Shown piece by piece: positions 1-9,249 of a DNA stretch of 47,906 nt. The stretch lies in the NCBI GenBank assembly GCA_905478185.1, contig CAJQHO010000049.1, positions 1 through 47,906 on the forward strand, in the 5' to 3' direction. A program made the position numbers and the translations under genes. Under the pieces are notes generated by a model. That model searched no databases. It was not told the origin of the DNA and worked only from the letters and a program-made list of their open reading frames with translations. Positions within the stretch are counted from its first letter, which is position 1, and the number at the start of each line of letters is the position of its first letter. The stretch comes from an uncultured Flavobacteriales bacterium (lineage in GTDB: Bacteria; Bacteroidota; Bacteroidia; Flavobacteriales; BACL11).

Positions 1-59
1 GAAGTCTGTCCTTGCATTACAAAAGGGATACTCAGTAAAAGAATCATTAATCTCATCAT
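1..59 (-). CDS. Exported protein, N-terminus only (possible ApbE)
   Basis: Only the first 19 codons are inside the window; the gene continues past position 1. The start reads MMRLMILLLSIPFVMQGQT, a short Sec signal peptide with a hydrophobic core and likely cleavage near QGQ. No lipobox Cys is visible. The gene lies just downstream of nqrF, beyond the nqr terminator, on the same strand. In many Bacteroidota this slot holds apbE, the FAD:protein FMN transferase that attaches FMN to NqrB and NqrC. That identity is inferred from position alone. The presence of a signal-bearing start is well supported; the function is not. Confidence 0.45.
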   Translation of the reverse strand, partial: MMRLMILLLSIPFVMQGQT

Positions 60-90
60 AGTTCTATTTTAAATTAGTGGCGAAATTAAA

Positions 91-118
91 ACAAAAAAGC
101 CGAGCAAATGCTCGGCTT
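91..118 (-). terminator. Intrinsic terminator of the nqr operon
   Basis: On the minus strand a 9-bp perfect stem AAGCCGAGC/GCTCGGCTT with loop ATTT is followed by TTTTTTGTTTT. It lies about 30 nt past the nqrF stop codon and separates the nqr operon from the partial gene at the window edge. Confidence 0.9.
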
Positions 119-149
119 AAACTATTATCTCAATACTAATATCTATTTT

Positions 150-1463
150 CTACCCTCCAAAGTCATCAAACCTTACATTTTCATCAGGAATTCCCCAATC
201 ATCAGCCATTTTAAGTACAGCTTGATTCATCAGAGGTGGTCCACAGAAATACAATTCAATATCTTCAGGTGCTTCATGTTTAGTTAAATACTGATCAATT
301 ACCACTTGGTGTACAAAACCAACAAAACCATCTCCTTCAGTATCATTCATATCTTGCATTGGCTTCCAATTATCACCTTCATGTGCATCCGAAAGTACCA
401 AGTAAAATTTGAAATTAGAGAATTCTCTTTCTAATGAACGGAAATGCTCAATATAGAAAAGTTCAGCTTTTGACCTTCCTCCGTACCAGTAAGAAACTTT
501 TCTTCCAGTTTTTAATGTTTTGAATAATTCATATAAGTGGGAACGCATTGGTGCCATACCTGCACCACCACCAATATACAACATCTCAGCTTCAGAATTA
601 TTGATAAAGAACTCTCCGTAAGGTCCTGAAATAGTTACCTTGTCTCCTGGCTTACGCCCAAAAATATAAGATGATGCAACACCAGGGTTAATATCAGCCC
701 AAGTATTTTTATCTCTATCCCATGGTGGAGCAGCTACCCTAACATTTAACATGATTTTTCTTCCTTCAGCAGGATAAGAAGCCATAGAATATGCTCTTAC
801 AACATCCTCATCATTCTTCATTACTAAGTTACGCATAGCAAAGTTTCCTTCTGCCCAATCCTTGTCAAACTTATTTGGTTCTCCAGGATGATCCTCAGGA
901 TGTGCTGTAATATCCATTTCAGAAAAGGGAATCTCACAATTAGGGATTTCAATTTGAATATACCCCCCTGCCTCATATGGCATGTCTTCAGGAACCTCAA
1001 CAATAAATTCTTTAATGTAAGTAGCTACATTATAATTTGAAACTACTGTTGCTTCCCATTTCTTTACTCCAAACACTTCCTCAGGAATATGAATATCCAT
1101 TTCCTCTCTAACCTTTACTTGACAACTTAATCTGTAATCATTAGCTATTTCTTTTCGAGAAAAATGCGGCTCTTCTGTTGGCAGAATACTACCACCACCT
1201 GATGAAACTTGACAAGTACATTGAATACAAGTACCACCACCACCACAAGCTGATGGCAAGAAAATACCTTCATTACCTAAAGTAGTTAATAGAGTATTAC
1301 CACCATCTACTACAATCTCTTTTTCTCCATTTATTTTAATAGTAATTTTACCTGAAGGTGTTAATTGTGTTTTTACAAAAAGTAAAAGGCCTACTAAAGT
1401 AAGGATAACCAAAAGGAAAACTATTATACTACTTAATATTGTTGTTGTGATTAATAAAATCAT
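150..1463 (-). CDS. nqrF: Na+-translocating NADH:quinone reductase subunit F
   Basis: NADH-oxidising entry subunit of the Na+-NQR complex in the inner membrane. It passes electrons from NADH through FAD to a 2Fe-2S centre. The 437-residue protein has an N-terminal membrane anchor (about 1-30), then a ferredoxin domain with Cys73, Cys79, Cys82 (CGGGGTCIQC) and Cys114. Next come the FAD-binding RAYSMASYP motif, the nucleotide-binding GGGAGMAPMRSH motif and a C-terminal YFCGPPLM segment, ending in the typical FDDFGG. The domain order and length match the family. It is the last gene of nqrABCDEF, 21 nt after nqrE, and is followed by a strong terminator. Confidence 0.97.
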   Translation of the reverse strand: MILLITTTILSSIIVFLLVILTLVGLLLFVKTQLTPSGKITIKINGEKEIVVDGGNTLLTTLGNEGIFLPSACGGGGTCIQCTCQVSSGGGSILPTEEPHFSRKEIANDYRLSCQVKVREEMDIHIPEEVFGVKKWEATVVSNYNVATYIKEFIVEVPEDMPYEAGGYIQIEIPNCEIPFSEMDITAHPEDHPGEPNKFDKDWAEGNFAMRNLVMKNDEDVVRAYSMASYPAEGRKIMLNVRVAAPPWDRDKNTWADINPGVASSYIFGRKPGDKVTISGPYGEFFINNSEAEMLYIGGGAGMAPMRSHLYELFKTLKTGRKVSYWYGGRSKAELFYIEHFRSLEREFSNFKFYLVLSDAHEGDNWKPMQDMNDTEGDGFVGFVHQVVIDQYLTKHEAPEDIELYFCGPPLMNQAVLKMADDWGIPDENVRFDDFGG

Positions 1464-1484
1464 TCTTTATTGTTCTTTTTGAAA

Positions 1485-2102
1485 TTATAATTTAATACCC
1501 ATGAAACTCATAAAAGCTATACCCATTAAACCTGTAATTATATATGTAATACCAAGCCCCCTAAGAGCTGGTGGTACATTTGAATATCTTATTTTCTCTC
1601 TTATGGCTGCTATACCTACTATTGCTAAAAACCAACCTACTCCAGAACCAAGTCCAAAAACAGTTGCTTCAGTAATACTAGAATAACCACGTTCTTGCAT
1701 GAATAAAGAACCTCCTAAAATTGCACAATTTACAGCAATAAGAGGCAGAAATATACCAAGAGAGCTATATAATGCAGGAGAAAATTTTTCAATAACCATT
1801 TCAACTAATTGTACAATTGAAGCGATAACAGCAATAAACATTATAAATGAAAGAAATGATAAATCAACATCTATAAAATGATTAGAAATCCAAACTAATG
1901 CTCCTTCTTTAAGAATATAATGTTCTAATAAATAATTAAATGGAATAGTAATGCCTAATACAAAAATAACAGCTAAACCCATTCCAACAGAAGTTTTAAC
2001 TGTTTTGGAAATTGCTAAATATGAGCACATGCCTAAAAAATAGGCAAAAACCATATTATCAATAAATATTGATTTTATAAAAATATTTGCTAACTCTTGC
2101 AT
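1485..2102 (-). CDS. nqrE: Na+-translocating NADH:quinone reductase subunit E
   Basis: Integral membrane subunit of Na+-NQR with about six transmembrane helices in 205 residues. It pairs with NqrD as an inverted-topology partner and helps hold the intramembrane iron centre. Cys26 (FLGMCSYLA) and Cys126 (AVNCAILGG) sit in the half-helices where the family keeps its iron ligands. It starts 4 nt after the nqrD stop, in an unbroken operon, so translational coupling is likely. The short plus-strand ORFs over this gene are shadows. Confidence 0.97.
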   Translation of the reverse strand: MQELANIFIKSIFIDNMVFAYFLGMCSYLAISKTVKTSVGMGLAVIFVLGITIPFNYLLEHYILKEGALVWISNHFIDVDLSFLSFIMFIAVIASIVQLVEMVIEKFSPALYSSLGIFLPLIAVNCAILGGSLFMQERGYSSITEATVFGLGSGVGWFLAIVGIAAIREKIRYSNVPPALRGLGITYIITGLMGIAFMSFMGIKL

Positions 2103-2106
2103 TCTA

Positions 2107-2751
2107 TCAATTTTTTTCGATTAATTTTTCGTTTCTAGCTCTTTGCCACCATATAAGAACACCAACAGTAACTAAAGCCATTGGTGGAAGTATCATCATT
2201 CCATTATTTTCATAACCTAAATCATAAACTCCTAATTTTTCTAAAACAGGATAACCGTATAATGTACCCGCTCCTAAAAGTTCTCTAAAAAATGCTACTA
2301 TTATAAGTATTATGCCATAACCAAAAGAATTACCTAAACCATCTAGAAATGCTTTTCCAGGTGGATTTGCCATTGCAAAAGCTTCTAATCTTCCACAAAT
2401 AATACAATTGGTTATAATTAAACCAACAAATACAGAAAGTTCTTTACTAACATCATATACAAATGCTTTAAGCACTTGATCAACTAAAATAACAAGTGCA
2501 GCAATAACAACAAGAAAAACAATAATTCTTATTCTTGAAGGTATCATATGACGCATTAGTGAAACTACAACATTAGCAACCGACAATACAACTAAAACAG
2601 ATAATGCCATAACAACAGCAGGTTTTAATTGGACAGTGATTGCTAAAGCTGAACAGATACCCAATACTTGTACAGTAATTGGATTATTATCATCAAGTGG
2701 ATCGCTTAATAATTTCATGTTCTTTTTAGCAAATAAGGAATCTTTACTCAT
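2107..2751 (-). CDS. nqrD: Na+-translocating NADH:quinone reductase subunit D
   Basis: Multi-helix membrane subunit, 214 residues, homologous to NqrE and paired with it in the complex. Cys33 (VLGICSALA) and the [12 protein letters not shown] segment with Cys116 and Cys119 carry the conserved cysteines of the iron site. The start lies 4 nt after the nqrC stop. The gene order and size match nqrD across Bacteroidota and Vibrio. Confidence 0.97.
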   Translation of the reverse strand: MSKDSLFAKKNMKLLSDPLDDNNPITVQVLGICSALAITVQLKPAVVMALSVLVVLSVANVVVSLMRHMIPSRIRIIVFLVVIAALVILVDQVLKAFVYDVSKELSVFVGLIITNCIICGRLEAFAMANPPGKAFLDGLGNSFGYGIILIIVAFFRELLGAGTLYGYPVLEKLGVYDLGYENNGMMILPPMALVTVGVLIWWQRARNEKLIEKN

Positions 2752-2755
2752 CTTC

Positions 2756-3520
2756 TTAATTTATTAATGAATCATTAACCGTAGCTACTGAATCCATTGC
2801 AGAAAAAACTGAATTTACCTCAATAGTAGGCTTTATTTTATTGAAATAAGGTAAGTACATTGTTAACCTCTCTAATAACATATCCGTAACACCATCAGAT
2901 GTGATTGTACCTCCAGAAATCCCATCTACTCCATACATATTATCTTCACCAGCACCTCCTTTTATTACTTTAATTGATTTCAACTCTTCCCCATCAAATA
3001 ATGATTTTCCAGAAAACGGATCTTCAAAGAAAGGTTGATTAATTTCTGCTCCTAGTCCAGGGGTTTCAGATTTATGATCAAATACTGCACCAAAGACCGT
3101 ATTTAAATCATCTTCCAATGAGATAAAACCCCATATTGGGCCCCAAAGACCCTTACCTCTTAAAGGTATTATATATTGCTTTTTTCCATCTACTTCACTA
3201 ATAAATAAAGGTAATGATTGTAAATTTTTATCTTTTTTTAATTCTTTTTGTAAATCAACATCAAAGGCAACACCATCAACTTCTTCACCTTTATAATTAA
3301 GAACCAATTCTTCTTTAACAAAAATAGAATACTGAATATCAGCTTCTTCTCTATCAATATTAATACCTACAGAACTTAAAATATTTTGCTTTTTTTCCAA
3401 AAGTATATTTCTTGATTGAAAAGGTTTTAAAGAAATAGCTGCAACAGATAAAAGAGCTGCTACAACAACTACCATTACTGCAGCAAAACCGAAAGTATAA
3501 GAATTTTTATTTACATCCAT
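2756..3520 (-). CDS. nqrC: Na+-translocating NADH:quinone reductase subunit C
   Basis: Periplasm-facing flavoprotein subunit with one N-terminal transmembrane helix (about 10-32) and an FMN-binding domain. It carries FMN bound covalently to a Thr. The flavinylation motif is DGISGGTITS with Thr205 as acceptor; the usual Dxx(S/T)GAT pattern has Gly in place of Ala here. Attachment needs ApbE, which may be the partial gene at the window edge. The gene lies between nqrB (about 40 nt upstream) and nqrD (4 nt downstream). Length (254 residues) is normal. Confidence 0.97.
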   Translation of the reverse strand: MDVNKNSYTFGFAAVMVVVVAALLSVAAISLKPFQSRNILLEKKQNILSSVGINIDREEADIQYSIFVKEELVLNYKGEEVDGVAFDVDLQKELKKDKNLQSLPLFISEVDGKKQYIIPLRGKGLWGPIWGFISLEDDLNTVFGAVFDHKSETPGLGAEINQPFFEDPFSGKSLFDGEELKSIKVIKGGAGEDNMYGVDGISGGTITSDGVTDMLLERLTMYLPYFNKIKPTIEVNSVFSAMDSVATVNDSLIN

Positions 3521-3560
3521 TTTTTATAATATTGAGATTAGACAATTCATCTATTATCTT

Positions 3561-4706
3561 TTAATTTATTCTTTTTAATCTTTTTTTAATATTAGCATCA
3601 ACTATATAGTGATCAATTAAAGGTGCAAATACATTCATTAATAAAATTGCTAACATCATACCTTCAGGATATGCAGGATTAAATACTCTTATAACAATTG
3701 CAAAGAAACCAATTAACAAACCATAAATAATTTTTCCCTTATTTGTCTGAGATCCGGTCACGGGATCAGTTGACATAAATACAGCACCAAAAGCAAAACC
3801 TCCAATTAACAAATGTATATGAGCTGGAGTACTCATAAGGAAATTTACTCCCCATAAATTAAACAATAATGCAGTTAAATATCCTCCTAAGAAAGTTGAA
3901 AGTATAATTCTCCAACTACCAACTCCTGAAAAAATCAAAATCAAGGCACCTAGAATAATGGCTATAAATGATGTCTCACCAACAGATCCTGGTATATATC
4001 CTATTAAAGCATCATTAAAGTTCCATTGCAAATTATCCCATGATGATGTATTTGATGCCAAAGCACCTAAAATTGTTTCACCAGAGTAACCATCTACAGC
4101 TGCTCCATGAACCCAAACCTTATCACCAGACATATAAGATGGATACGCAAAAAACAAGAACGCTCTGGCAGTTAAAGCAGGATTTAAAATATTCATTCCT
4201 GTTCCTCCAAAGACTTCCTTACCAATTACTACTGCAAAAACTACTGAAACTGCAAGCATCCATAAAGGAACATCAACAGGCATAATTAAAGGAATTAACA
4301 TACCTGTAACCAAATAACCTTCATTAACTGAATGCCCTCTTGATATCGCAAATGCAAATTCAACAGATAGACCTACAGCATAAGAGACAACTAAAAGTGG
4401 TAAAAATTTCCAAAATCCAAAAATTAAATTATTTAGAAAATTTGTTTCTACAGAAATTGCATTAAAGTATTGATCACCAATATTCCACATTCCAAAAATA
4501 ATACAAGGAATTAGAGATAATACAACAAAAGCCATTGATCTTTTCAAATCTACTGCATCTCTAATATGTGATCCAGATTTAGTAGTATGATCAGGAACAA
4601 ATAAAAATGTTTCGAAAGCATCATATGCTGGATACATTTTTTCAAGCTTGCCTCCTTCTTCAAAATGAGGTTTTACTGACTCTAAGATGTTTTTAAATAA
4701 TTTCAT
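3561..4706 (-). CDS. nqrB: Na+-translocating NADH:quinone reductase subunit B
   Basis: Largest membrane subunit of Na+-NQR, thought to contain the Na+ path, the riboflavin site and a covalently bound FMN. The 381-residue protein has about ten transmembrane segments, the signature GKEVFGGTGMNILNPALTARAFLFF near 163-186, and the FMN attachment segment DGYSGETIL with Thr211 as likely acceptor. It begins 1 nt after the nqrA stop codon, so coupled translation is likely. The plus-strand ORF at 4040-4285 is a shadow. Confidence 0.97.
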   Translation of the reverse strand: MKLFKNILESVKPHFEEGGKLEKMYPAYDAFETFLFVPDHTTKSGSHIRDAVDLKRSMAFVVLSLIPCIIFGMWNIGDQYFNAISVETNFLNNLIFGFWKFLPLLVVSYAVGLSVEFAFAISRGHSVNEGYLVTGMLIPLIMPVDVPLWMLAVSVVFAVVIGKEVFGGTGMNILNPALTARAFLFFAYPSYMSGDKVWVHGAAVDGYSGETILGALASNTSSWDNLQWNFNDALIGYIPGSVGETSFIAIILGALILIFSGVGSWRIILSTFLGGYLTALLFNLWGVNFLMSTPAHIHLLIGGFAFGAVFMSTDPVTGSQTNKGKIIYGLLIGFFAIVIRVFNPAYPEGMMLAILLMNVFAPLIDHYIVDANIKKRLKRIN

Positions 4707-4707
4707 A

Positions 4708-6060
4708 TTAACTATTTTCTTTTCTTACTAAATCCAAACCATGACGTATTATGGATTGCACCTCAATTTTTGAAGTACAAACAAACTCGCACAAAGCTAA
4801 ATCATCAGGGGATACTTCATAAATTCCTAAATTTTCCATCAACTCAATATCCTCAATCATACATGCTTTTATCAACTGAGTTGGGTAAATATCCATAGGC
4901 AATACTTTTTCGTATTCACCTGTCATTACATAAGCACGTTCTTCACCATGCATATTCGCATTTAAAGCGTATTTTTTTGAAGGGGTTAACCAAGACAAGA
5001 ATGTTTTTGAAGCAGAGAACTTATGCGTTCCTGGTAAAATCCATCCTAAAAATTCTTGTTCTTTTCCTTCTTCAATTACAGTAACAGTAGTGTGATAAAA
5101 ACCTAATGTTCCGTTTTCATCAATTTGCTGACCGGTCAAAACATCCCCAGAAATAATTCTATTATCACCATCTTTTAAATTATCAGCAAGTAAATTAGCA
5201 ATAGATGCACCCGAAATTGTTCTATAATACCTTGGCTTTGCAACTTGAGCACCACCCAAAGCTATAATTCTTGATATATCATATTTCCCTTCAGTAAACA
5301 ATCTTGCAATTGCAATCACATCTTGTGGTTCCAAATACCAAACCACTTCACCTTTGTTAATAGGATCAATATGGTGCATTTGCACCCCTACATTTCCTGC
5401 AGGATGTGCTCCACTTATTTTATTTATCTCAACTCCCTTTGCCTCAGCAAATACTTTAGACGGATTAGTATTTCCATCAATATTCAAATGCGTTTTTCCA
5501 GAAGTTAACTTAACAACATAATCCAATCCTTTTTGAAACAACTCATCCATTCCATAAAGTGCAAAGTCATTATCAATCGTTAAAGGAGCTGTATTGAAAG
5601 TTGAAATAAAGATAGATTTAGGCATATCAATAGGATTCGCAATGATATCATAAGGTTTTTGTCTTACAAATGGCCACACTCCCGCCATTAGCATGCTATC
5701 AATAATTTGTTCTCTTGATAAATTATCAGAACTAGCAATAGCAAAATCCTCATAAGCAATCTCAGCATCTGCTTTAATCACTACTTCAAGTATTTTTCTT
5801 TTTGCACCTCTTACAATAGCGGCAACTTCACCACTTACAGGGGATGAAAAATTTACTTTATCATTATATTTATCAAAAAACAATGTAGTTCCTGCTTTCA
5901 CTCTATCACCAACCTTTACAGCTAGCTTTGGTGTTAACCCATGAAAGTCAGTAGGTTTTACTACATAGTTATCAGTAGATTTTACTGATGCATATACTTT
6001 TTCGGCCTCACCAATTAAATTGATGTTCAAGCCCTTTTTTAATCTTATTTCTTTAGACAT
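4708..6060 (-). CDS. nqrA: Na+-translocating NADH:quinone reductase subunit A
   Basis: Cytoplasmic subunit of Na+-NQR, required for the quinone-reducing end of the complex. The 450-residue protein begins MSKEIRLKKGLNINLIG, the usual NqrA opening, followed by a lipoyl-like segment (DFHGLTPKLAVKVGDRVKAG) and the long NqrA core. It is the first gene of the six-gene operon. A TACTTTTG promoter element lies 27 nt upstream, facing away from the divergent T9SS plug gene. Operon order nqrABCDEF is canonical. Confidence 0.97.
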   Translation of the reverse strand: MSKEIRLKKGLNINLIGEAEKVYASVKSTDNYVVKPTDFHGLTPKLAVKVGDRVKAGTTLFFDKYNDKVNFSSPVSGEVAAIVRGAKRKILEVVIKADAEIAYEDFAIASSDNLSREQIIDSMLMAGVWPFVRQKPYDIIANPIDMPKSIFISTFNTAPLTIDNDFALYGMDELFQKGLDYVVKLTSGKTHLNIDGNTNPSKVFAEAKGVEINKISGAHPAGNVGVQMHHIDPINKGEVVWYLEPQDVIAIARLFTEGKYDISRIIALGGAQVAKPRYYRTISGASIANLLADNLKDGDNRIISGDVLTGQQIDENGTLGFYHTTVTVIEEGKEQEFLGWILPGTHKFSASKTFLSWLTPSKKYALNANMHGEERAYVMTGEYEKVLPMDIYPTQLIKACMIEDIELMENLGIYEVSPDDLALCEFVCTSKIEVQSIIRHGLDLVRKENS

Positions 6061-6086
6061 CCTTTTTAAATTAGATTTTTCGGCTG

Positions 6087-6094
6087 CAAAAGTA
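6087..6094 (-). promoter_or_regulatory. Predicted -7 element of the nqr operon
   Basis: Minus strand TACTTTTG followed by CAGCCG, a perfect match to the Bacteroidota TAnnTTTG element, 27 nt before the nqrA ATG. It directly abuts the plus-strand element at 6095-6102. I see no clear TTG at the expected -33 spacing. Confidence 0.6.
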
Positions 6095-6102
6095 TAAATT
6101 TG
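6095..6102 (+). promoter_or_regulatory. Predicted -7 element of the T9SS plug gene
   Basis: Plus strand TAAATTTG followed by C, a perfect TAnnTTTG match 36 nt before the ATG at 6138. It touches the oppositely directed nqrA element without a gap. No good -33 TTG is visible. Confidence 0.55.
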
Positions 6103-6137
6103 CGGTTATTATTTACCTATTTAAATCATAATTTTAA

Positions 6138-7478
6138 ATGAGATTCAACAACTTCCTAACACTACTAATTATTTCTATAGTTTTAATAAGTGCTTGCCAT
6201 AACACAAAAGGAATAGCGAGTACAGATAATACACTAGCAGAAAGCAATATTACTGAAGAAATAGAAAGAACAGAATTTGAAAAAATTTATAAAAACGAAA
6301 CCTATAACCAACAAATAAAAACCCTGCTTTGTCATAAAATACAGGATGAACTTTCACTCCCTTTGCTTAATTTAAATGCTGAAGATCAACTTTTAGTCAG
6401 TTTTGATGATTTGGATGCTGACATTAAGGACTATTATTACACCATTATACATTGTAATTCTGACTGGACAGCAAGCGATTTAATGCAAAGTGAATACATC
6501 AGTGGATTTACGGATGAACCCATAACAGATTATGAGTTTTCGTTTAATACCCTACAGCAATATACACACTATAGTTTTAGTTTTCCATCTGAAGAAATGA
6601 AAGCTCTCCTATCCGGGAATTATGTATTTAAGATTTTTGAGGAAAGTGGAAAAACAGTTGCTTATAAACGCTTTATGATATTGGAAACCAAGGTTACAAT
6701 AGAAGCACAAGTGAGGCGTGCAACTTTGGCTGAGGACAGAAAGACTAAGCATGAAATTGACTTTACAATAAAGCATCCTAACTTAGTAGTTGCTGACCCA
6801 TTTTCTGATATAAAAGTTACTATAAAGCAAAACAATAAAGAAGATAATGCTATAACCGAGCTCACTCCTATTTTTGTTAAAAATAATGAATTGGTGTATG
6901 ATTATGAGGATGACAATACCTTTTGGGCTAACAATGAATTTCGTCATTTTGACATCAAGAGTTTACGCTTTCAGTCAGATAGAATAAAGGAAATTACTTA
7001 TGACAGTACTTTTAATCATGTGTATTTATTCAAAGATAGAACACGTCCTTTTGACCGCTATTCCATTGAACCAGATATTAATGGAAAGTTCCTCATCAAA
7101 TCACAAGAAGGGTGGAAATCATCCATTGAGGCGGACTATGCTTTTGTGCATTTCACTTTGCCTGTTGACCACATCAGTTATGGTGACTTATATATATTAG
7201 GAGGGGTTTCTGATTGGGAATTGAAGGAAGATTTCAAACTAGAATACAATAATGAACAAAAGCAATATAAAAGAAGTGTCTACTTAAAACAAGGTTATTA
7301 CAACTATCATTATGCCTTAAATGATATTAGTACAGATAGAGTAGATATTTCCTTTATTGAAGGAACGCATTACCAAACCCGTAACGATTACTATGTATAC
7401 GTATACTACCGTGCTGTAGGCGATAGATACGATAGGTTTGTAGGCTTTTTAAAAACTTCAAGCAAGGAATTGTTTTAG
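6138..7478 (+). CDS. T9SS plug protein (DUF5103), lipoprotein
   Basis: DUF5103 proteins include the Plug, which closes the periplasmic side of the giant SprA translocon of the type 9 secretion system when no substrate is passing. The 446-residue protein has a lipoprotein signal ending ISAC with lipidated Cys20. It then has the family's all-beta N-terminal region (YYYTIIHCNSDW, around 117-128) and a later YNYHYALND-type motif near 405. A periplasmic, membrane-anchored location fits. It is divergent from nqrA and lies just upstream of pruA. The family assignment is from remembered sequence features; the role in this organism is inferred. Confidence 0.85.
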   Translation: MRFNNFLTLLIISIVLISACHNTKGIASTDNTLAESNITEEIERTEFEKIYKNETYNQQIKTLLCHKIQDELSLPLLNLNAEDQLLVSFDDLDADIKDYYYTIIHCNSDWTASDLMQSEYISGFTDEPITDYEFSFNTLQQYTHYSFSFPSEEMKALLSGNYVFKIFEESGKTVAYKRFMILETKVTIEAQVRRATLAEDRKTKHEIDFTIKHPNLVVADPFSDIKVTIKQNNKEDNAITELTPIFVKNNELVYDYEDDNTFWANNEFRHFDIKSLRFQSDRIKEITYDSTFNHVYLFKDRTRPFDRYSIEPDINGKFLIKSQEGWKSSIEADYAFVHFTLPVDHISYGDLYILGGVSDWELKEDFKLEYNNEQKQYKRSVYLKQGYYNYHYALNDISTDRVDISFIEGTHYQTRNDYYVYVYYRAVGDRYDRFVGFLKTSSKELF

Positions 7479-7500
7479 TAGTAGCAAATAACTAAATTTG
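7470..7500 (+). promoter_or_regulatory. Predicted pruA promoter
   Basis: TTG at 7470-7472, a 20-nt spacer and TAAATTTG at 7493-7500 followed by C match the Bacteroidota sigma-A consensus. The -33 part lies inside the last codons of the upstream plug gene, so pruA can be transcribed on its own. Confidence 0.65.
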
Positions 7501-7531
7501 CAAATAGAATTTTATAAATAAAAATAAAAAA

Positions 7532-9157
7532 ATGTCAAACGGATTTTATAATGTACCCAAAGCGGTAAACGAGCCAGTAAAAGGATATGCTCCAGGAAGC
7601 CCTGAGCGCACTGAATTACTAGCAGAATACAAAAGAATGTACAATACTACTATTGATGTACCAATGTATATTGGCGACAAACAAGTATTTACTGATGATA
7701 AAAGAAATTTAACACCACCTCATGAGCATAGACATGTAATCGGAACTTCCAATTATGGAGGAGAACAAGAAGTTCGTGATGCAATTAATGCTGCTATGGC
7801 TGCTCGTGAAAAATGGGCAAATATGAGTTGGGAGCATAGAGCTTCTATCTTTTTAAAAGCTGCTGATTTATTAGCGGGACCTTACCGTGCAAAACTAAAT
7901 GCAGCTACCATGCTAGCACAAAGTAAAAATGTAATGCAAGCTGAAATTGATGCTGCTTGTGAACTGATTGATTTCTTCAAATTCAATGTACAATATATGA
8001 GTCAGCTTTATAAAGAGCAGCCAGAATCATTACCAGGAATGTGGAACCGGTTGGAGCATAGACCTTTGGAAGGATTCGTATTTGCATTGACACCATTTAA
8101 CTTTACTTCTATCTGTGCTAACCTTTGTGCAGCACCAGCAATGCTAGGAAATGTAGTAGTTTGGAAACCAGCAGAAACACAAATTTATTCTGCACAAGTA
8201 ATCATGGAAATATTCCAAGCAGCAGGATTGCCTGATGGGGTAATCAATATGGTAACGGTTAGTGGTAGAAAAATTTCAAAAGTAGTATTTGAAGATAAAA
8301 ACTTTGCAGGATTACACTTTACAGGTAGTACTGATGTATTCCGTACGCTTTGGAAAGGAATAGGAAACAACATTGAAAAATATAAATCATACCCAAGAAT
8401 AGTTGGTGAAACAGGAGGTAAAGATTTCATTATTGCACATAAATCGGCAGTAGCTGCTGAAGTAGCAACAGCTATTTCAAGAGGTGCTTTTGAATTCCAA
8501 GGACAAAAATGTTCAGCTGCCTCTCGTGCTTATGTACCTTCTAATTTATGGGAAGATGTGAAAACTCAAATTGTTGCAGACACTAACAGCTTTAAGATGG
8601 GTGCTCCTGATGATACTTCAAACTTTATAAATGCAGTCATTTCTGAAAAAGCTTTTAATAGTATTTCATCTTATATTGATTATGCAAAAACAGCTGATGA
8701 TGCCGAGATTATTGCCGGAGGAAGTTATGATAAATCAGTAGGTTACTTTATTGAACCAACTATTATTGTAACAACTGACCCTAAATTCAAAACTATGGTG
8801 GAGGAAGTATTCGGACCTGTGATGACTATTTATGTATATGATGCTGATAAGTGGGAAGAAACATTAGAGCTAGTAGATAACACTTCAGAATACGCTTTAA
8901 CAGGAGCTATCTTATCAGTAGATAGATATGCTGCTGAATATGCAACTAAAGCTTTAGAAAATGCTGCTGGAAACTTTTACATTAATGATAAGCCAACTGG
9001 AGCTGTTGTTGGCCAACAACCATTTGGTGGCGCAAGAGGATCAGGGACTAATGATAAAGCTGGTTCTATCCTAAATCTTTTAAGATGGGTTTCTCCTAGA
9101 ACAATTAAAGAAACATTTGTTCCTGCTACTGATTATAAATATCCTTTCTTAGGATAA
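7532..9157 (+). CDS. pruA: L-glutamate gamma-semialdehyde dehydrogenase (P5C dehydrogenase)
   Basis: Oxidises L-glutamate gamma-semialdehyde, the open form of 1-pyrroline-5-carboxylate, to glutamate with NAD+: the second step of proline breakdown, in the cytoplasm. The 541-residue protein has the aldehyde dehydrogenase fold with ALTPFNF, FTGSTDVF, the general-base segment VGETGGKD (Glu293) and catalytic Cys327 in EFQGQKCSAASR. Its length fits the single-function P5CDH group (ALDH4-like), not a PutA fusion. No proline dehydrogenase gene is nearby. It has its own predicted promoter and shares a two-way terminator with DUF3467. Confidence 0.95.
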   Translation: MSNGFYNVPKAVNEPVKGYAPGSPERTELLAEYKRMYNTTIDVPMYIGDKQVFTDDKRNLTPPHEHRHVIGTSNYGGEQEVRDAINAAMAAREKWANMSWEHRASIFLKAADLLAGPYRAKLNAATMLAQSKNVMQAEIDAACELIDFFKFNVQYMSQLYKEQPESLPGMWNRLEHRPLEGFVFALTPFNFTSICANLCAAPAMLGNVVVWKPAETQIYSAQVIMEIFQAAGLPDGVINMVTVSGRKISKVVFEDKNFAGLHFTGSTDVFRTLWKGIGNNIEKYKSYPRIVGETGGKDFIIAHKSAVAAEVATAISRGAFEFQGQKCSAASRAYVPSNLWEDVKTQIVADTNSFKMGAPDDTSNFINAVISEKAFNSISSYIDYAKTADDAEIIAGGSYDKSVGYFIEPTIIVTTDPKFKTMVEEVFGPVMTIYVYDADKWEETLELVDNTSEYALTGAILSVDRYAAEYATKALENAAGNFYINDKPTGAVVGQQPFGGARGSGTNDKAGSILNLLRWVSPRTIKETFVPATDYKYPFLG

Positions 9158-9200
9158 AAAAAATTATTAGTAACTAGGTACTAATCAAACTTCAGAAAAC

Positions 9201-9229
9201 AAAAAAGCCCGCAAATTGCAGGCTTTTTT
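9201..9229. terminator. Two-way terminator between pruA and the rpoC-DUF3467 operon
   Basis: AAAAAAGCC, then CGCAAATTGCA, then GGCTTTTTT. The stem carries an A-run on one side and a T-run on the other, so it can end transcription from both converging operons. A C/A mismatch interrupts the upper stem. Confidence 0.88.
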
Positions 9230-9249
9230 AGTTTTATAGATTTAATAAA

